A stretch of DNA of 64,000 nt from contig MVAQ01000082.1 of assembly GCA_014825775.1 (NCBI GenBank), positions 1 through 64,000 of the forward strand, in the 5' to 3' direction. A program made the position numbers and the translations under genes. The notes under the pieces are model-generated. The model saw only the letters and a program-made list of their open reading frames with translations, made no database searches and was not told the DNA's origin. Positions within the stretch are counted from its first letter, which is position 1; each line of letters starts with the position of its first letter. Positions 1-10,984 of the stretch are shown piece after piece. This DNA is from Krasilnikovozyma curviuscula (taxonomy: Eukaryota > Basidiomycota > Tremellomycetes > Cystofilobasidiales > Mrakiaceae).

Positions 1-79
1 CAATTCACTTGACCAGAAATGCCTTCTCTCCCTCTTTTGAATGATCTCTGACTAATCTGTTACTTTACCGTTCCGGCAG

Positions 80-120
80 AGGCTCTCAAATCTTGCCAGG
101 CCGCCGCTGCTCAGTATTAG
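80..120 (+). CDS. Terminal exon of a gene lying mostly left of the window
   Basis: After a pyrimidine-rich stretch with a branch-like CTGAC/CTAAT sequence and an AG at 78-79, a short open frame reads ALKSCQAAAAQY and then TAG at 118-120. This looks like the last exon of a plus-strand gene that begins outside the window. The protein cannot be identified from 12 residues. The exon reading is inferred only from the acceptor context and the tidy frame, so it may be chance. Confidence 0.35.
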
Positions 121-568
121 AGCTTGGAAGTGCAGCAAGAATAAAATAAAAAATGTATCACCAGCCGCTTGAAGTTTGATCACCTCCCAAATCTCCTACT
201 CCTCCCTTTTTTTATCACCCTTTTTGACATTCCTAAAACGATTTCAACAAAATCCTCGGCACATACCTCAAAAACATTATTCGCCTTGTTTCGCGCAGCT
301 GGCAGCGGCCTCAAAGAACGAGGTGCTAAAAGAATGATGGTTGAAGAAGTAAATATTTTGAACTTAAATGGAGTAGTAAAGTATGCGCTGGTAATCTATT
401 CCAATCGTCTGTTTGATTGCCCAAATGAAGCCCACTGCACCTGCAAGCAAGCATTCAGACTGCGATTTCTTCTTTCAGCGCGATTTCCGAAAAATAATCG
501 CCAGTACACTTTTACGTCAATAACAATGGTAGTGGGGCTTTTATTCCTTCTTCAGCTACGAAGCAACC
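121..568. other. Intergenic, convergent 3' flanks
   Basis: This is the space between the stop of the left-edge exon and the stop of the ferrochelatase gene. An open frame exists on + but it starts at a TTG and has no recognisable protein features. I see nothing functional beyond probable 3' UTRs. Confidence 0.5.
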
Positions 569-2308
569 TCACTTCGCTGCCGTGACAATTCCGCCATTTG
601 CAAAGAACTCTTTTGTCGGTGCACACCTCGAGTTAGTACATCCTGGACACCTCAGCGCTAGCTGGGGAGAAGTAGGTCCGGTGCTGCCAGTGTCAACATC
701 GGCGATGTGCTTCGCTGCTATGTCTGCGAGCGCGCGGATGAACGTGGGAGAGTCGTTGAGAGAAGGTGCTCGAGTGATGTTCATACCCCACTAGGATTTG
801 GACAGCACGAGAAGTAACAAAACCGATCAGATAAGATGCAATGGTGTAAAAAAGTTGACATGACACACCTCTTTTGCTTCATGCCCGTACTCGAGGTCCA
901 ACTCAAACAGCGTCTCGATGTGGTCGCTCGTAAAAGCAATGGGAACCATCATGACCTCCTTGTTTCCATTTTTGTTGAGACCCTTCAGGGAGTCTAATGT
1001 GTTGGGACCTTGCCATTTTGAAGGGCCCACTTTCGATTGCCAGGCGAGACGGTAGCTGTGGGAGTAAAGCAAAAAGCAAAATGACGAGGTGAGCTGACGC
1101 GGTGTACCTAGGAGTAAAATAGCAACTGATGGGGAAGGTTAGACACTCACGGGTTCTTGTTTCCAAGACGAACCATAACAGCGTCTACTGTTGCTGCTAC
1201 TTCTGCAACGTACGGGTCACCTCGACTGAGGATAAGGTCAAGCCAAGGTCAGATTTCGACGCTGCAATGAAGAGTATCACAAAAGACCCACTTCACAACG
1301 GAAAGTGGCAAAGAATGAGCTGAGAAAAGAATGACGACTTTGTGTCGTATCGATTCATCGTAGGTTGCTAGCGTAGCTTCAATGTTTTTCGCGACGGCCT
1401 GTGAGAAGTCGCAAGCGCAACGAAGGAAGAATGCTGTTAAACTAGAAGCCAAATTTATACAATATACAATTTAAAGAAAAACTTACATCGACCAGTCCTG
1501 GATGAGCTTGCCACCTGTCAATCACACTCCAAGTGATCTCACTGTCCTTTCCGCCATTCACCTTAACGTCCTCCCTGACGACCCTGTAAATCTCATTCAA
1601 GCTGCTGCCTGTCGTTGAGCAGCTGTACTGGGGATACTGAGTGAAAGCAATTGCCCTTTTGACGCCATCCTTCTTCATTTGGGTAAACGCATCCTCCGTG
1701 CTCGGCGGCACGTATCGAAAGGCGACGTAGTACTTGTGCGGCGCCGTGCTGGGCGACAGCTCGTCCAGGAGCTTGACCATACCTTCCCCCTGCTGCTCTG
1801 TCCACGATAAGATGGGCGATCCTCCTCCTATGTCGGCATATTGTTGCTCAATTGAGGGCGTTCGTCGCTTGGCAATGTAAGGAGCCATGTATTTTTGAAG
1901 AGGTCCTAATGGAATCAGATCCGAGTCCATAAAGAGATTGTGCAAGAAGGAGCCAACATCTGCAGTCTGAAGGAAACAGAACAAACGAATCCAGGTCAGG
2001 AAAGATAAAGGGGGTGACCTCTACTGCGTCTACTACAGTTTTCCTACCCACCGTCTTAGGACCGCCCATATTCATCATCACAATTGCTACCAACACAAAT
2101 ATAACTCATTAGAAAAAGTAAAAAAAAGTCTCTTTATACCAGTGGCCTTACCAGTTGGCCTGCCCACAAAAATTTCGGATATCGAATCAGTCTTCCCACC
2201 ATAAATCCAGTAAGAAAGGATGGGAACTCACGGTTTGCTAGCAGTAGCATAGCATCTCAGACTTCCTCCCACCAGGGCAGAAACTTTCCTGCTCGACCTT
2301 GACAGCAT
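569..2308 (-). CDS. HEM15: Ferrochelatase, mitochondrial (haem synthesis)
   Basis: This enzyme inserts ferrous iron into protoporphyrin IX, the last step of haem synthesis, on the matrix side of the mitochondrial inner membrane. Exon 1 (2232-2308) starts MLSRSSRKV and is rich in Arg, Ser and Ala, as expected of a mitochondrial presequence. Later exons show [10 protein letters not shown] (N-terminal signature), [32 protein letters not shown], and [15 protein letters not shown] with the metal-binding His. Then come [20 protein letters not shown] and a C-terminal exon, [11 protein letters not shown], ending in a Cys-rich segment (CPGCTNSRC). In many eukaryotes that segment ligates a 2Fe-2S cluster. 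There are at least five introns of 50-100 nt with GTGAGT-type donors. The order and spacing of motifs match full-length eukaryotic ferrochelatases, so the family call is secure. Exact exon edges are inferred. Confidence 0.93.
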
Positions 2309-3021
2309 CCTAAATCCAAAAGCAGTGATGAAATGGTTGGAGAAAGAAGAGGCACAAAAGCATAAAAAAAAGTGCGTCGCAGCGATTCGTCCGGACAGCC
2401 CAACGGAGGCATCGATCGGCGCACAGACTTGCAGCAAAAAGTTGTGTTTCTGTCGAAAGGAGTGAGGAATCCATAGACAATAGGATATATAGTTACGTGT
2501 AGGAAATTCAACAACTAGCCCAGGTAAATGTGTGGGAGAGAAAGAGAAAGGCAAACGAAGAGGAAAGGAAACCATCGACGCCCTTCTCAAGTCTTTCGTC
2601 AACCTGCGAGAGAGAAACAGTAAGACAAGAAGGGGCCATCTGGAGGTCGTTACATTTCAATATAAACAGAGGCGGAAAAGTCATAATAACCTTAGAGGTG
2701 ACCGGTTTATGACATTGGAGAAGTATGAGACATATCGGAAAGGTCGAGGATAGGGTGTAGGTGAAACTTCAGTTTGAAGAGATCTCAGTGCTGAGAATAC
2801 CAGGAATATCAACTCAGCGGTGTAATGCGGCTCTCATCTCGAATCTAATACTCACAACAAGAAGGCATAACGGGGACACTATATGACAGACTTTTAGGAG
2901 TGGGTGTAGATAGCCTACACCAGCCAGCAATATCATCGATGCCCCAATAAATGTAAGGGAATAGGAGAGAAAGGAGAAAGAGAAAAAGAAAAAGAATGGA
3001 AGAATCAGCAAAGTCACCTCG
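2309..3021. other. Intergenic: HEM15 promoter side and 3' end of the perilipin-like gene
   Basis: About 0.7 kb holds the HEM15 5' flank and the 3' flank of the next minus-strand gene. The open frames here on both strands are low-complexity (Phe/Ser or Lys/Glu rich) and show no domain. I see no RNA gene. Confidence 0.5.
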
Positions 3022-5045
3022 TTATTTGTGCACCTGTCTTGGTTCGAAATGCTCATTAGATTTACTGACCTCATCGGCTTTTCCTTTGGTCTCTTCAACC
3101 TTCTCCTCAGTCTTTTGCTTAGCAGCAAATAGGTAGGACTTGGCCGTGTCCAAGACTGGAGCAAGTTGCTCCTGCAGGTAGTGTACGAGATCCTTTGACT
3201 TCTCAGTGAGTGGAACGTCCCTATTAGAAGAATTACAGTAGAAGTTAGCTAGAGGAGACAAGAAATGGGAAACTTTGACTAACTTGCTGGCAATCTCTTG
3301 GAAGTCAGCGACTGTCTTCTTGACCGCTTCGTTGACTTGAGCAGATCCGGTGCTCTGTGAATCATAGAAGAAAATATATGAGTGAGAAAGAGGAAAATAT
3401 ACAAAGGAATATATGTTGTTGGCAACTCACAGTAAGCTTGGTCAACTGGTCCAAGAGTTCCTTGGAGGTAGCTTGAATTGAGTTAACGCTCTTGTAAGCA
3501 GCGTCCACTGTTCCATCTTGCGCTTTCTTCAATTGGTCCAAGAGGAGGTGAGATGCTTCAATGGCTTTGGCGATGACGACGTTTTGGTCGAGGTGGAGTG
3601 GAGCGACTCTCTGTGAAGGGACCGCGAAGAAGATCGGGAGAATGAGTATCAGCACTTCCTCAGCTCAGGAACGTGATAGAAATAGATGGCAAAAGGTACT
3701 CACAGTGTCGTACACATCTTTTGAAACACCGTAGATCGTGTCTTTCGGAGTCTGCACGTAGTCAGTCTGTGTAGTAAGAGACGAAGACGCGAAAACACAA
3801 GAGTACTTAATGATGGTGAAAACGGAAGGCTGGAAATTTACATCGACCTTGAACTACTCACATAGACTTGTTCAGTTGGAGTTTTAAATGGGTATGGGAA
3901 TCGAGATTCGACGATGTCCAAGCTGGAGATGGCGCGAAGCGGGTGAGTTAGCACAGGCATCGCCCCAAGCCTCCACCAAAAGAATGAGCATTGCAGGTGA
4001 TAGTTACTCACGTCTTATTGGCAAGACCATCAGCTGTCTCGATGAGAGGTCTTCCATATCCGATGATAGGCTCGACGCCGCTCCAAACCGTGGTGACAAT
4101 TCCATTGCCGGTCGCGTAAGCCTTCGCCGTCAACGCTGTAGACTGGGTCAACGAGTACGCGTATTTGATTCCATCAGACTGGAGTAGCGGTGACGGTGGA
4201 GAAATTGGAGTGGGAAACGAAGGGGCGCGTGGCGACGCGCACAATGCATGAATGGAAATAGAGGGGCGTTCGAGACGAGAAATTAAGATATTGTCAGTCG
4301 AGTCGAAGTCAAACAACGGAAGAAAGAATGAAAGGAAGGCTGGATAAAAGAAAGAAAGAAGGGAACCATTGAAAGGAAGGGGGTCCAGCTAAAACAGCTC
4401 CACAGCGGAAGCTGAGCGACGAAGCATGCGGGTTACGGACTGCGAGCGAGCGATAATGAATGACGATAAGTAGATCTTTTTGGTGTTCGAGAGAAATTCA
4501 CGAGTTCCATGGGAGTGTTAGATCAAGCAGTATGCCCAATATCTCGTCTGTCATATGCAAGAACAGGTTCCTTGGGATAGGCTGGGAAGAAGCTGAGATT
4601 TTCACTTACGACGAGCGGAATGGCGGTCTGCACGACGAAATGACGCCAGGAAAACGCAGAGTCAGCAAATTTCCAGAGCACGAAGGGACTAGGTAGTAGA
4701 GACAGTGGGAGAAAAAACGTAGTGAAGCAGTCGAATGAATCGACGAGGTCGAGTGGGACGGAAATGTAGAGGCAGATGGAATGGCGAAATAAGATAAGGT
4801 TCTTCCAGGGTGCCCCCCTTCAGTTGGCAGCATACAGAGCTGGCTCCTCCACCACCGAGCCCACTTAGGTTTCATATCAACTCCCATTCTTTCCAGAGAT
4901 ATGTACGGACCAACGTTTCACGACGAAGAAGGAAGGCGAACGCAAAACAGGGTGGGGAATGCAGAGGCAACAGGAAGGGGCTCACGATACGTTGGACCGA
5001 CTTGAGAGTTGGGACACCCTTGTTCTCGACAGCAGGAGCAGACAT
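3022..5045 (-). CDS. Perilipin-like lipid-droplet protein
   Basis: Fungal perilipin-like proteins (the MPL1/CAP20 group) coat lipid droplets and protect stored triacylglycerol. The start MSAPAVENKGVPTLKSVQRI lies in exon 1 (4986-5045), before a GTGAGC donor. Following exons read YAYSLTQSTALTAKAY, SGVEPIIGYGRPLIETAD, DIVESRFPYPFKTPTEQVYV and RVAPLHLDQNVVIAKAIEA. Then come helical Lys/Glu-rich repeats (LLDQLKKAQDGTVDAAYKSV, LAPVLDTAKSYLFAAKQKTE). The segment ending in ESRFPYPFKTPTEQ is typical of this family, which has the form (V)D.RFP followed by an acidic or Pro-rich stretch. The final exon is tiny: splicing at 3070 joins KADE to VHK and TAA at 3022. There are about seven introns. The family call rests on motif resemblance, not on a search. 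The large upstream gap may carry its regulation. Confidence 0.72.
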
Positions 5046-6021
5046 TGGCTAGGAGAGGATTTGAAGGGTATAACAGAATGAAAAGCTGGGCTCAGGAGGG
5101 TGATGGTGATGGTCAGGGTTAGCTTGGTCGTGGCTGCAGCTGCTTCAGCGTTGGAGATTTTGGACAATAGGGGAGTTTTCAACAATTAAGAGAGAATACG
5201 TGTGTGGTACCGTTCGAAAGAGCTCACCAGTGGGAGAAGAACAGTTCTATTCTTTCAGTCTAGTTCACTTTGTGGTCGAACGATAATTGAGATGGCAGGA
5301 CAGGTCGCGCGGCTCACAACTGACACGTGAAAACGTCAGCGGAGCGCCGTTTCTTTCGACCAGCCCCTGGACGTTTACAGAATCAGCAGCCAGTTTCACG
5401 AGAATGATAACAATCAACGAATTCAATCTCTGTGTATGTTGGGGATAGAATCAGGCCGTCTTTGCAGGGTCATTCATTGTCGTGTTAGTCCGAGATAAGA
5501 TTGAACCACAGCAGTCAGTGTCTCCAAAGGTAAGCACCCATATCCTTCCATTGCGAATTCGTTGAAACACATGTATGCAACCTCCATGGAGTTAACAGTG
5601 GACCATCTAGACGTTTCCCTCTTCGCTGTGAAAAATGCCCCAAATCCGAAGGTGACAAACCTTCGAATTTACCGAGTTTATCAACACGTTCAGGCGGCAG
5701 TTTCTTCGCAGTCGAAGCGAAGGCTTGAAAGATAAGGGGAAAGCGCGTTTATCCAATGAGACACACGCGCTGTAAGCAAAGAAAAGACTGAAGAAGGTTA
5801 TTCAGTCACTAGTTCGAGGGGGAGAGATATGAAAATGCCTTTGACTAAATGGACTGAAGCGCGCCAAGGGATCCAACTTACACGACGACGGTTAATTGAA
5901 CATTGGATCATCGGGAACAAGAGGTCCTGAAAATGATTTATCGCTCTAAAAGATCCAATCTAAAATGAGTCTCACCAAAGCGGCAGTCCAAAAGAGAAGG
6001 TCGTTCATCTCACCTCATGCA
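5046..6021. other. Intergenic: 5' flank of the perilipin-like gene, 3' flank of STE14
   Basis: Nearly 1 kb has no supported gene. A CACGTG E-box-like hexamer lies near 5325 inside an imperfect inverted repeat (CTGACACGTG...GTCAG), about 280 nt upstream of the perilipin-like start codon. That could be a bHLH factor site, but this is inference from a six-base match. Nothing else stands out. Confidence 0.35.
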
Positions 6022-6985
6022 TCACACCAGTCCAGGGCACAGCATCCACCCCACCTTCTTCTGATATGTTTTCCACTCCACTCCAAACTCCTCGCCTAAT
6101 TTATCCTCCTCAAGCTTGATCCTCAAGTACAGCCCTCTGACAGGCAGCAGCGCAAGCAGCAGCAACAGCTTCCAGTCCCTCGTCCACGTCGGGAGAAAGA
6201 GAGAGAAAGCCGAGTGAGAGGAGAGACAGAGAGAAGTAAAGCCTGAGACCATGATGATCATTCCTGTGTAGGATGGGTGTCGGACTACGGAATAGGGTCC
6301 GGAAGTAACGATGCGGTGGTCCTGTGCATACAGTCAGTCAGTAGATGCGCTGAGCAAGATCTTGAAAGACACATCTCTCACCTTTCGGATTGATACCTAA
6401 GACCAAGAATGTAAAGATCAGTTGCTATCTGAGAACATCGGCGACGCAAATGCAGCAATCAAGAGTAACATCTTTCATTTACACGCACCTCAAATGTGAA
6501 AAACCTGCCTAGAGTCTTGTAGCACCAGATTCTGAGTCCACCACCCGCAATAACAAGGACACAAGATGCAACAAACCTCGTATCCAGCACCGTGAATTGG
6601 TCTGTGAGAGAGGAGCGCAGCTCCCCACCGAGTACTCTAGCCAAGGACGGAGATGTGGTCCAGATGAGCAAAAGCTGGACAGCAGCATAGAGCAGAAGGG
6701 GGATATTTGAGAACCTGGAGACTATAGAGCGCGCACATGTTTTAAATAAAGTTGTAAGGTTATGTTGCTCAGTTTGCAGTGAGAGTAGCAGGCGGCGCAC
6801 TCACAATACTTCGCAGCGAACGTGATGAGCAAACTTGAGTCACCCTTTACTTTATCTCCCGACTCTGCCGAGGCTGTATGAGGGGGTGTCGTCGCCCATC
6901 CTTCGAGAAAAAGAGCAGCGCTGAGAAGAGCGGATTTGAAGACGAGAGGGAGTGTTGGTGTCTGGTATTCCAAGAAGGACATCAT
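6022..6985 (-). CDS. STE14: Protein-S-isoprenylcysteine O-methyltransferase
   Basis: This ER membrane enzyme methylates the C-terminal prenylated cysteine of CaaX proteins such as Ras, Rho and mating pheromones, using S-adenosylmethionine. Exon 1 starts MMSFLEYQTPTLPLVF at 6985. Exon 2 carries hydrophobic helices (LLLYAAVQLLLIW; FVASCVLVIAGGGLRIWCY) and LGRFFTFEV. A short exon SIRK leads into DHRIVTSGPYSVVRHPSYTG, the cofactor-binding core of the family. The last exon has further membrane segments, then RIKLEEDKLGEEFG, EWKTYQKKV and the C-terminal LCPGLV just before TGA. The motif order (GPY..VRHP.Y.G, then EE..L...FG..Y) is diagnostic. There are three or four introns of 50-90 nt. The protein is close to the usual 230-290 residues. 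Confidence 0.9.
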
Positions 6986-7603
6986 TTGGTCTAAAAGGAG
7001 GAATATAGTTCAATTCGCCCATATGAGCAAAGAGGGTTTCTCAAGAACTAACGACTTCTTACTCACCGCTCAACCTGAAACCTCTCCCACCTACAAACTT
7101 GGGTGCCCGTCAGTCTATCAAGATCCAATAGTCTTTCAAGATGCTGTCAGATGGGGAGGAGCTGTTGTCGCTTCAGTCAGAAAGGAGCCAGCGATGGGCC
7201 CGTAGCTGAGAAGACGAGGACTTACTCCTTGTTGAAATATGAAACGGCACCGGCTGCAAGGGCGAAAGCTGAACGAAAGAACGACTCTGGGATGGAGATA
7301 CGAAATAGAGAAGCTAGAAAAGGACGGGAGACCAAATTCAACGACTTGATGCTCAGAAATATCAGTTGGGTGGTGAGGAGAGCTCAACACTGGAATAACC
7401 TGCTTGTGCCAGGATCTGGTAGGACCGTTCAAATGTCATCAGACCGAAACAGCTGCCCATACTTTCCAGAGACAATATTGGTGGTGTGTCAAATTGGTAT
7501 AATTAGGGAGTGAATTTCTGGCTACGTGAAGTACACATTTCGTCCATTTAGATGACTTCAGAAAAGACATGCGAGAGTACTTTTTTTTTTCCTTCCTTCC
7601 CCT
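6986..7603. other. Intergenic between STE14 and the MBOAT gene
   Basis: This 0.6 kb holds the STE14 5' flank and the MBOAT 3' flank. Frames are open on both strands near 7103-7513, but neither has a recognisable motif and the two mirror each other. I treat them as chance. Confidence 0.45.
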
Positions 7604-9676
7604 TCATGCCGACCTTGTGAATTTGTCTATATCCAGTCCAAATACGAGTTTCGACAACTGGCAGACAATGAAGCGCAAGGGGCGTCCGACCTTAAGGGTT
7701 CCCTGCGCCATCGCCTGAGACTGGCCTCTGCGGATGTACACATCCATTGCAGGAGCGCCCCTAATCAACAATAAAGAAAAGGCGTCAGCTGAAATTTTGG
7801 GGTTTTTTTAATAGAGGAATAAGAAAGGTGACTCACCACCCGAGGACCCAGAGCGTTACCCACACCGCTCCCCAAAAACCGTGGATCTTCTTCTTAGTCA
7901 CCTTCCTAAACACCTCCTCTATCAGCACCCCAACACCTTGCATGACAAAGAAGAAGCCAACTGGGAAAACCGAGCCATAAATTGAAGGAGGGAACGCATC
8001 GGAGAGGGCGTGGGTTGAGATGGTATGCAGGAACGCGCTGAAGAGAAACGTGGCCATTCTGGTTAAGGAATAATCCAGTGAGGCTCGTCAGTGAATAATC
8101 ACGAAAAGGGTGTTTGGCATGTAGGATGACACTTACACTCCTCCTGCGCGACCAAACAGCGAGAAGCCGACGAACATCCCACAGAATCCAAGTGGAAATC
8201 GGTAGATCTGTGCGGCATCAATCAGTACCCTTCGCCACTAACGACATATGTTAAGTCCAAACTCACTTGATGCCAACCTCTGCCCCACAGCTCCCTGAGA
8301 CTCCTCATGCCCATCGGATGCTGAAAGCAATCTGGCCAGAAATACAGGCCGTCGTGGGTGTTGGGTGGCAGGACGAGGATGCAGCCGACGGCAAAGAGGT
8401 GGTATAGCAGTGTGATGACGCACTGCAGAGAGAGGCCCGTGATGAACGTCAGTGCGTATGTCTGGACTGTCGAGGGTATGATGCGTGGGATGCTAGCGTG
8501 GTGGAAAAGGGTATCTAGAAACGGGTAGAAGGGTGCTGGGAGAAATAGTGAAGGTAATGGCTGCGTTGCGGAGGGAATTGTGCTGAATGCTGGATGGAAC
8601 GACCATGGTAGTAAGATGAGGTCTAACAGGATGTAAGCTGGAGAAACAACAGACAAAGTCAGAGATGGCCAGAAGGTCAGTGAAGATTTCTGAGCATAGA
8701 CTCGCATTTGACTAAAGCAAACAAGTGAGATTGAAGAGCGACTGTAAAAGTTTCAGGTTTTGGAGGGCATGCTCGGCTGAAGTGGTTGCTGTTGAGGCCG
8801 CCAGTGAAGCCAAACCGCCGGGGGGAGCATAACAGACGGAACGCCAGCTTCAGACGGTCACTTGGGTTTTTGGCATCTAGTTCGGGTACGAACCCAGCTG
8901 GCGGTGATGGTGGGGTCGACGGTGGGGGAGTTGCGACCAAGGAGATTGAAGACGAGTTGGGGGTTGCCGTTGCTACCAAGTGAGGAACTTGAAGGACTTT
9001 CGGTGAAGGTGTGTATCCTATCCATTTTGGACGTTGTTGTGTAAGTGCAAGCTCGACAGAGAGGAATATGAAGACAGTCATGTTGAACGTAAACAACCTG
9101 GACGGCGATGTGGAAACAAAGGGAAAGTGTTGATCAGTTACAGAAGTCGTCACCTATTTTCAATCCGCTGAGGTCAACATCATTTCTTTCTTTCTATTCT
9201 TTTCTGTATTGGCAGCTCTTCGATTTTGAAAACCCTCCTTTCCTTTCCTCTCCCTAACGCTTCCGCTTCGTTCAACGTCATTGCAGCTAGTTCTTCAAGA
9301 CTCACTTATTAACCTCCTGCTCAGGCTTCCCCGTCCATCGATGACCCCAGCCAGCTTTGGCACACAGAAAAATCGACAGAGGCAGCAAGCCAGCTCTGAG
9401 GACGTTGAAGCCCCTCTTCTTTTCGTTAGGATCCAGCAGGAGGTACGCCTGAAGCAGCAAGACCGGGAATGGCAAGAGGAGGTAGACCAAGTTGAACGGT
9501 GTCCATGCTGGTGCCAAGGGTGCTGTTGCATAGTACTTAACATGAGAAGTATAGTAGGATGATGGAATTAGAACAGGGAAGTGAGGATCCGTCGAGCTGG
9601 AATGGGTTGGTATATGACTTACGAACTGCTTCATGTGTATTAGGCCACCCGTTAGGATATCCATGAGGTTTTCCAT
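7604..9676 (-). CDS. Wax-synthase-domain membrane-bound O-acyltransferase
   Basis: This is a multi-pass ER membrane protein predicted to acylate a hydroxyl acceptor. Fungal members act in wax or sterol ester, or secondary-metabolite, acylation; the substrate here is unknown. Exon 1 (9623-9676) starts MENLMDILTGG; an in-frame ATG also exists at 9718. Exon 2 (9306-9535) has a Pro-rich helix (FNLVYLLLPFPVLLLQAY). Later exons carry FNMTVFIFLSVELALT, the family motif SLRELWGRGWHQ, then YRFPLGFCGMFVGFSLFGR and FLFSAFLHTISTHAL. The His of FLH is the likely catalytic residue of the MBOAT fold. The last exon (7604-7760) ends GLDIDKFTRSA. One splice near 8700-8815 is uncertain: GT at 8815 spliced to AG at 8723 keeps frame, but other choices exist. 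Confidence 0.75.
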
Positions 9677-10984
9677 TCTAGTTCTCCTAATTTCTAAGGT
9701 AATATTACCATCGAGCAAGCTGGATTACAAGATTAGGAGTGAGTGACGGCCAGAAGTCATCCTCGTCGCCTTTGACGCCCCTTTCACAAGAGACGCCACC
9801 AGAAGAGAAACGACGCCAGCCGCCCGCCTGCTTTTTCTCAAACCGCACCAAAAACATTGCTCTTCCTATATCATGACCCGGTTCAAAGCTTCATCTTGTC
9901 TCAATTGTGCTTCAAGTCAACAGAAGAAGGTGCGAAGGGGTTGCAGGTGAAGAAGAAACAGGTATGTTTCCTGTTTCTAGGAGGAAATCGTCAAGGAATG
10001 GGTTTGTTTTGCACAGATTTTTTTTACGATTATTAGATCAATTTTAAAGCTCCGTTGGGAAGTAGCTGTTGGAAGCGACTCAGGCTCATCATGGATCACA
10101 GTGCTTTAGAACGCTGCTTGATCTTACGCGGGTGATTTCAGCACTGAGGTGGTGACGACAGGGAAGATCCGAGAACAGGGACACAGGAAGAGAGACAGAT
10201 AGTTTATGAGGCTGCAGACCCATCCCTGAGTGGAGGCTCTGAGCGTCTGTTTACATTTCTAAGTTATCGTCAGCGCAGTACGAAATAAATTGTGTCTCTT
10301 TGGAGGGGCGAACAAATTCCTGATTTGTTTTCTATTCCAAAGATGAAATTGTAGGAAAGTAGTGAGGTCTGCAGTGCTGTGATAAAATTCATAAGTAAAA
10401 CTAGTCAAGCACCACCCAGCAAAGGTTAGGAGACCCATTGGGGCGAGTTGCCAAGCGCTTGTTCGATGCAACCCATCGCCATCCTGCAATTCTTCCAAGT
10501 AGTAAGATAATTGCTGCCTCTTCTCCTCGAAGGAAACTGGTTGGTGAGGTTGTTTTCATTCGTGATCGTGAGGAAGTTAGAAGCAGCTGGGAGGCCAGGC
10601 TGAGCTGCACAGATAACTGGGAACTCTGGGTAGGTTGTGCTCCTCTTTCCGTCCTTAAAAACACCGGGACTGACTGGTTACTTGAAATTAGGCTATATCG
10701 ATACACCATATTGGCCTGCTGGACTCAAGATACAGAACCTGGCGATCGAGTTCAAGGAAAGAGGAGCGTGCCCTGGTAAGTCAAGTTATGCGTTCTGTGT
10801 CGGTGGTGGAAATTTATTCTGGGATCTCCAAAATTGGAGTTAAATGCGTTACGAAAGGATGTTACATCTACGGCCGGTAGTGTTGTTGGAGTTGTTGGGG
10901 CAAGGAGACCAATTTGGTAGCTTACTTCACCTTCGTTTACCTTTCCAATTACCAGCGAGGGAGAGCTGTTAGCCAGCTGACAAC
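9677..10984. other. Gene-poor stretch between divergent MBOAT and O-fucosyltransferase-like genes
   Basis: This 1.3 kb is the shared upstream region of two divergent genes. A plus-strand frame around 10637-10782 looks exon-like and ends at a strong GTAAGT donor at 10779-10784, but I cannot join it to a gene. A short frame at 9873 encodes about 25 residues with two CxxC-like cysteines. No tRNA or other RNA structure was recognised. Confidence 0.4.

Noticed and set aside
169..585. 138-codon plus-strand frame
   Set aside because: It begins with TTG, has no recognisable domain and overlaps the ferrochelatase 3' end on the opposite strand.
7103..7513. 136-codon plus-strand frame between STE14 and the MBOAT gene
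   Set aside because: No motif is visible and the opposite strand is equally open; it is best explained as chance in intergenic DNA.
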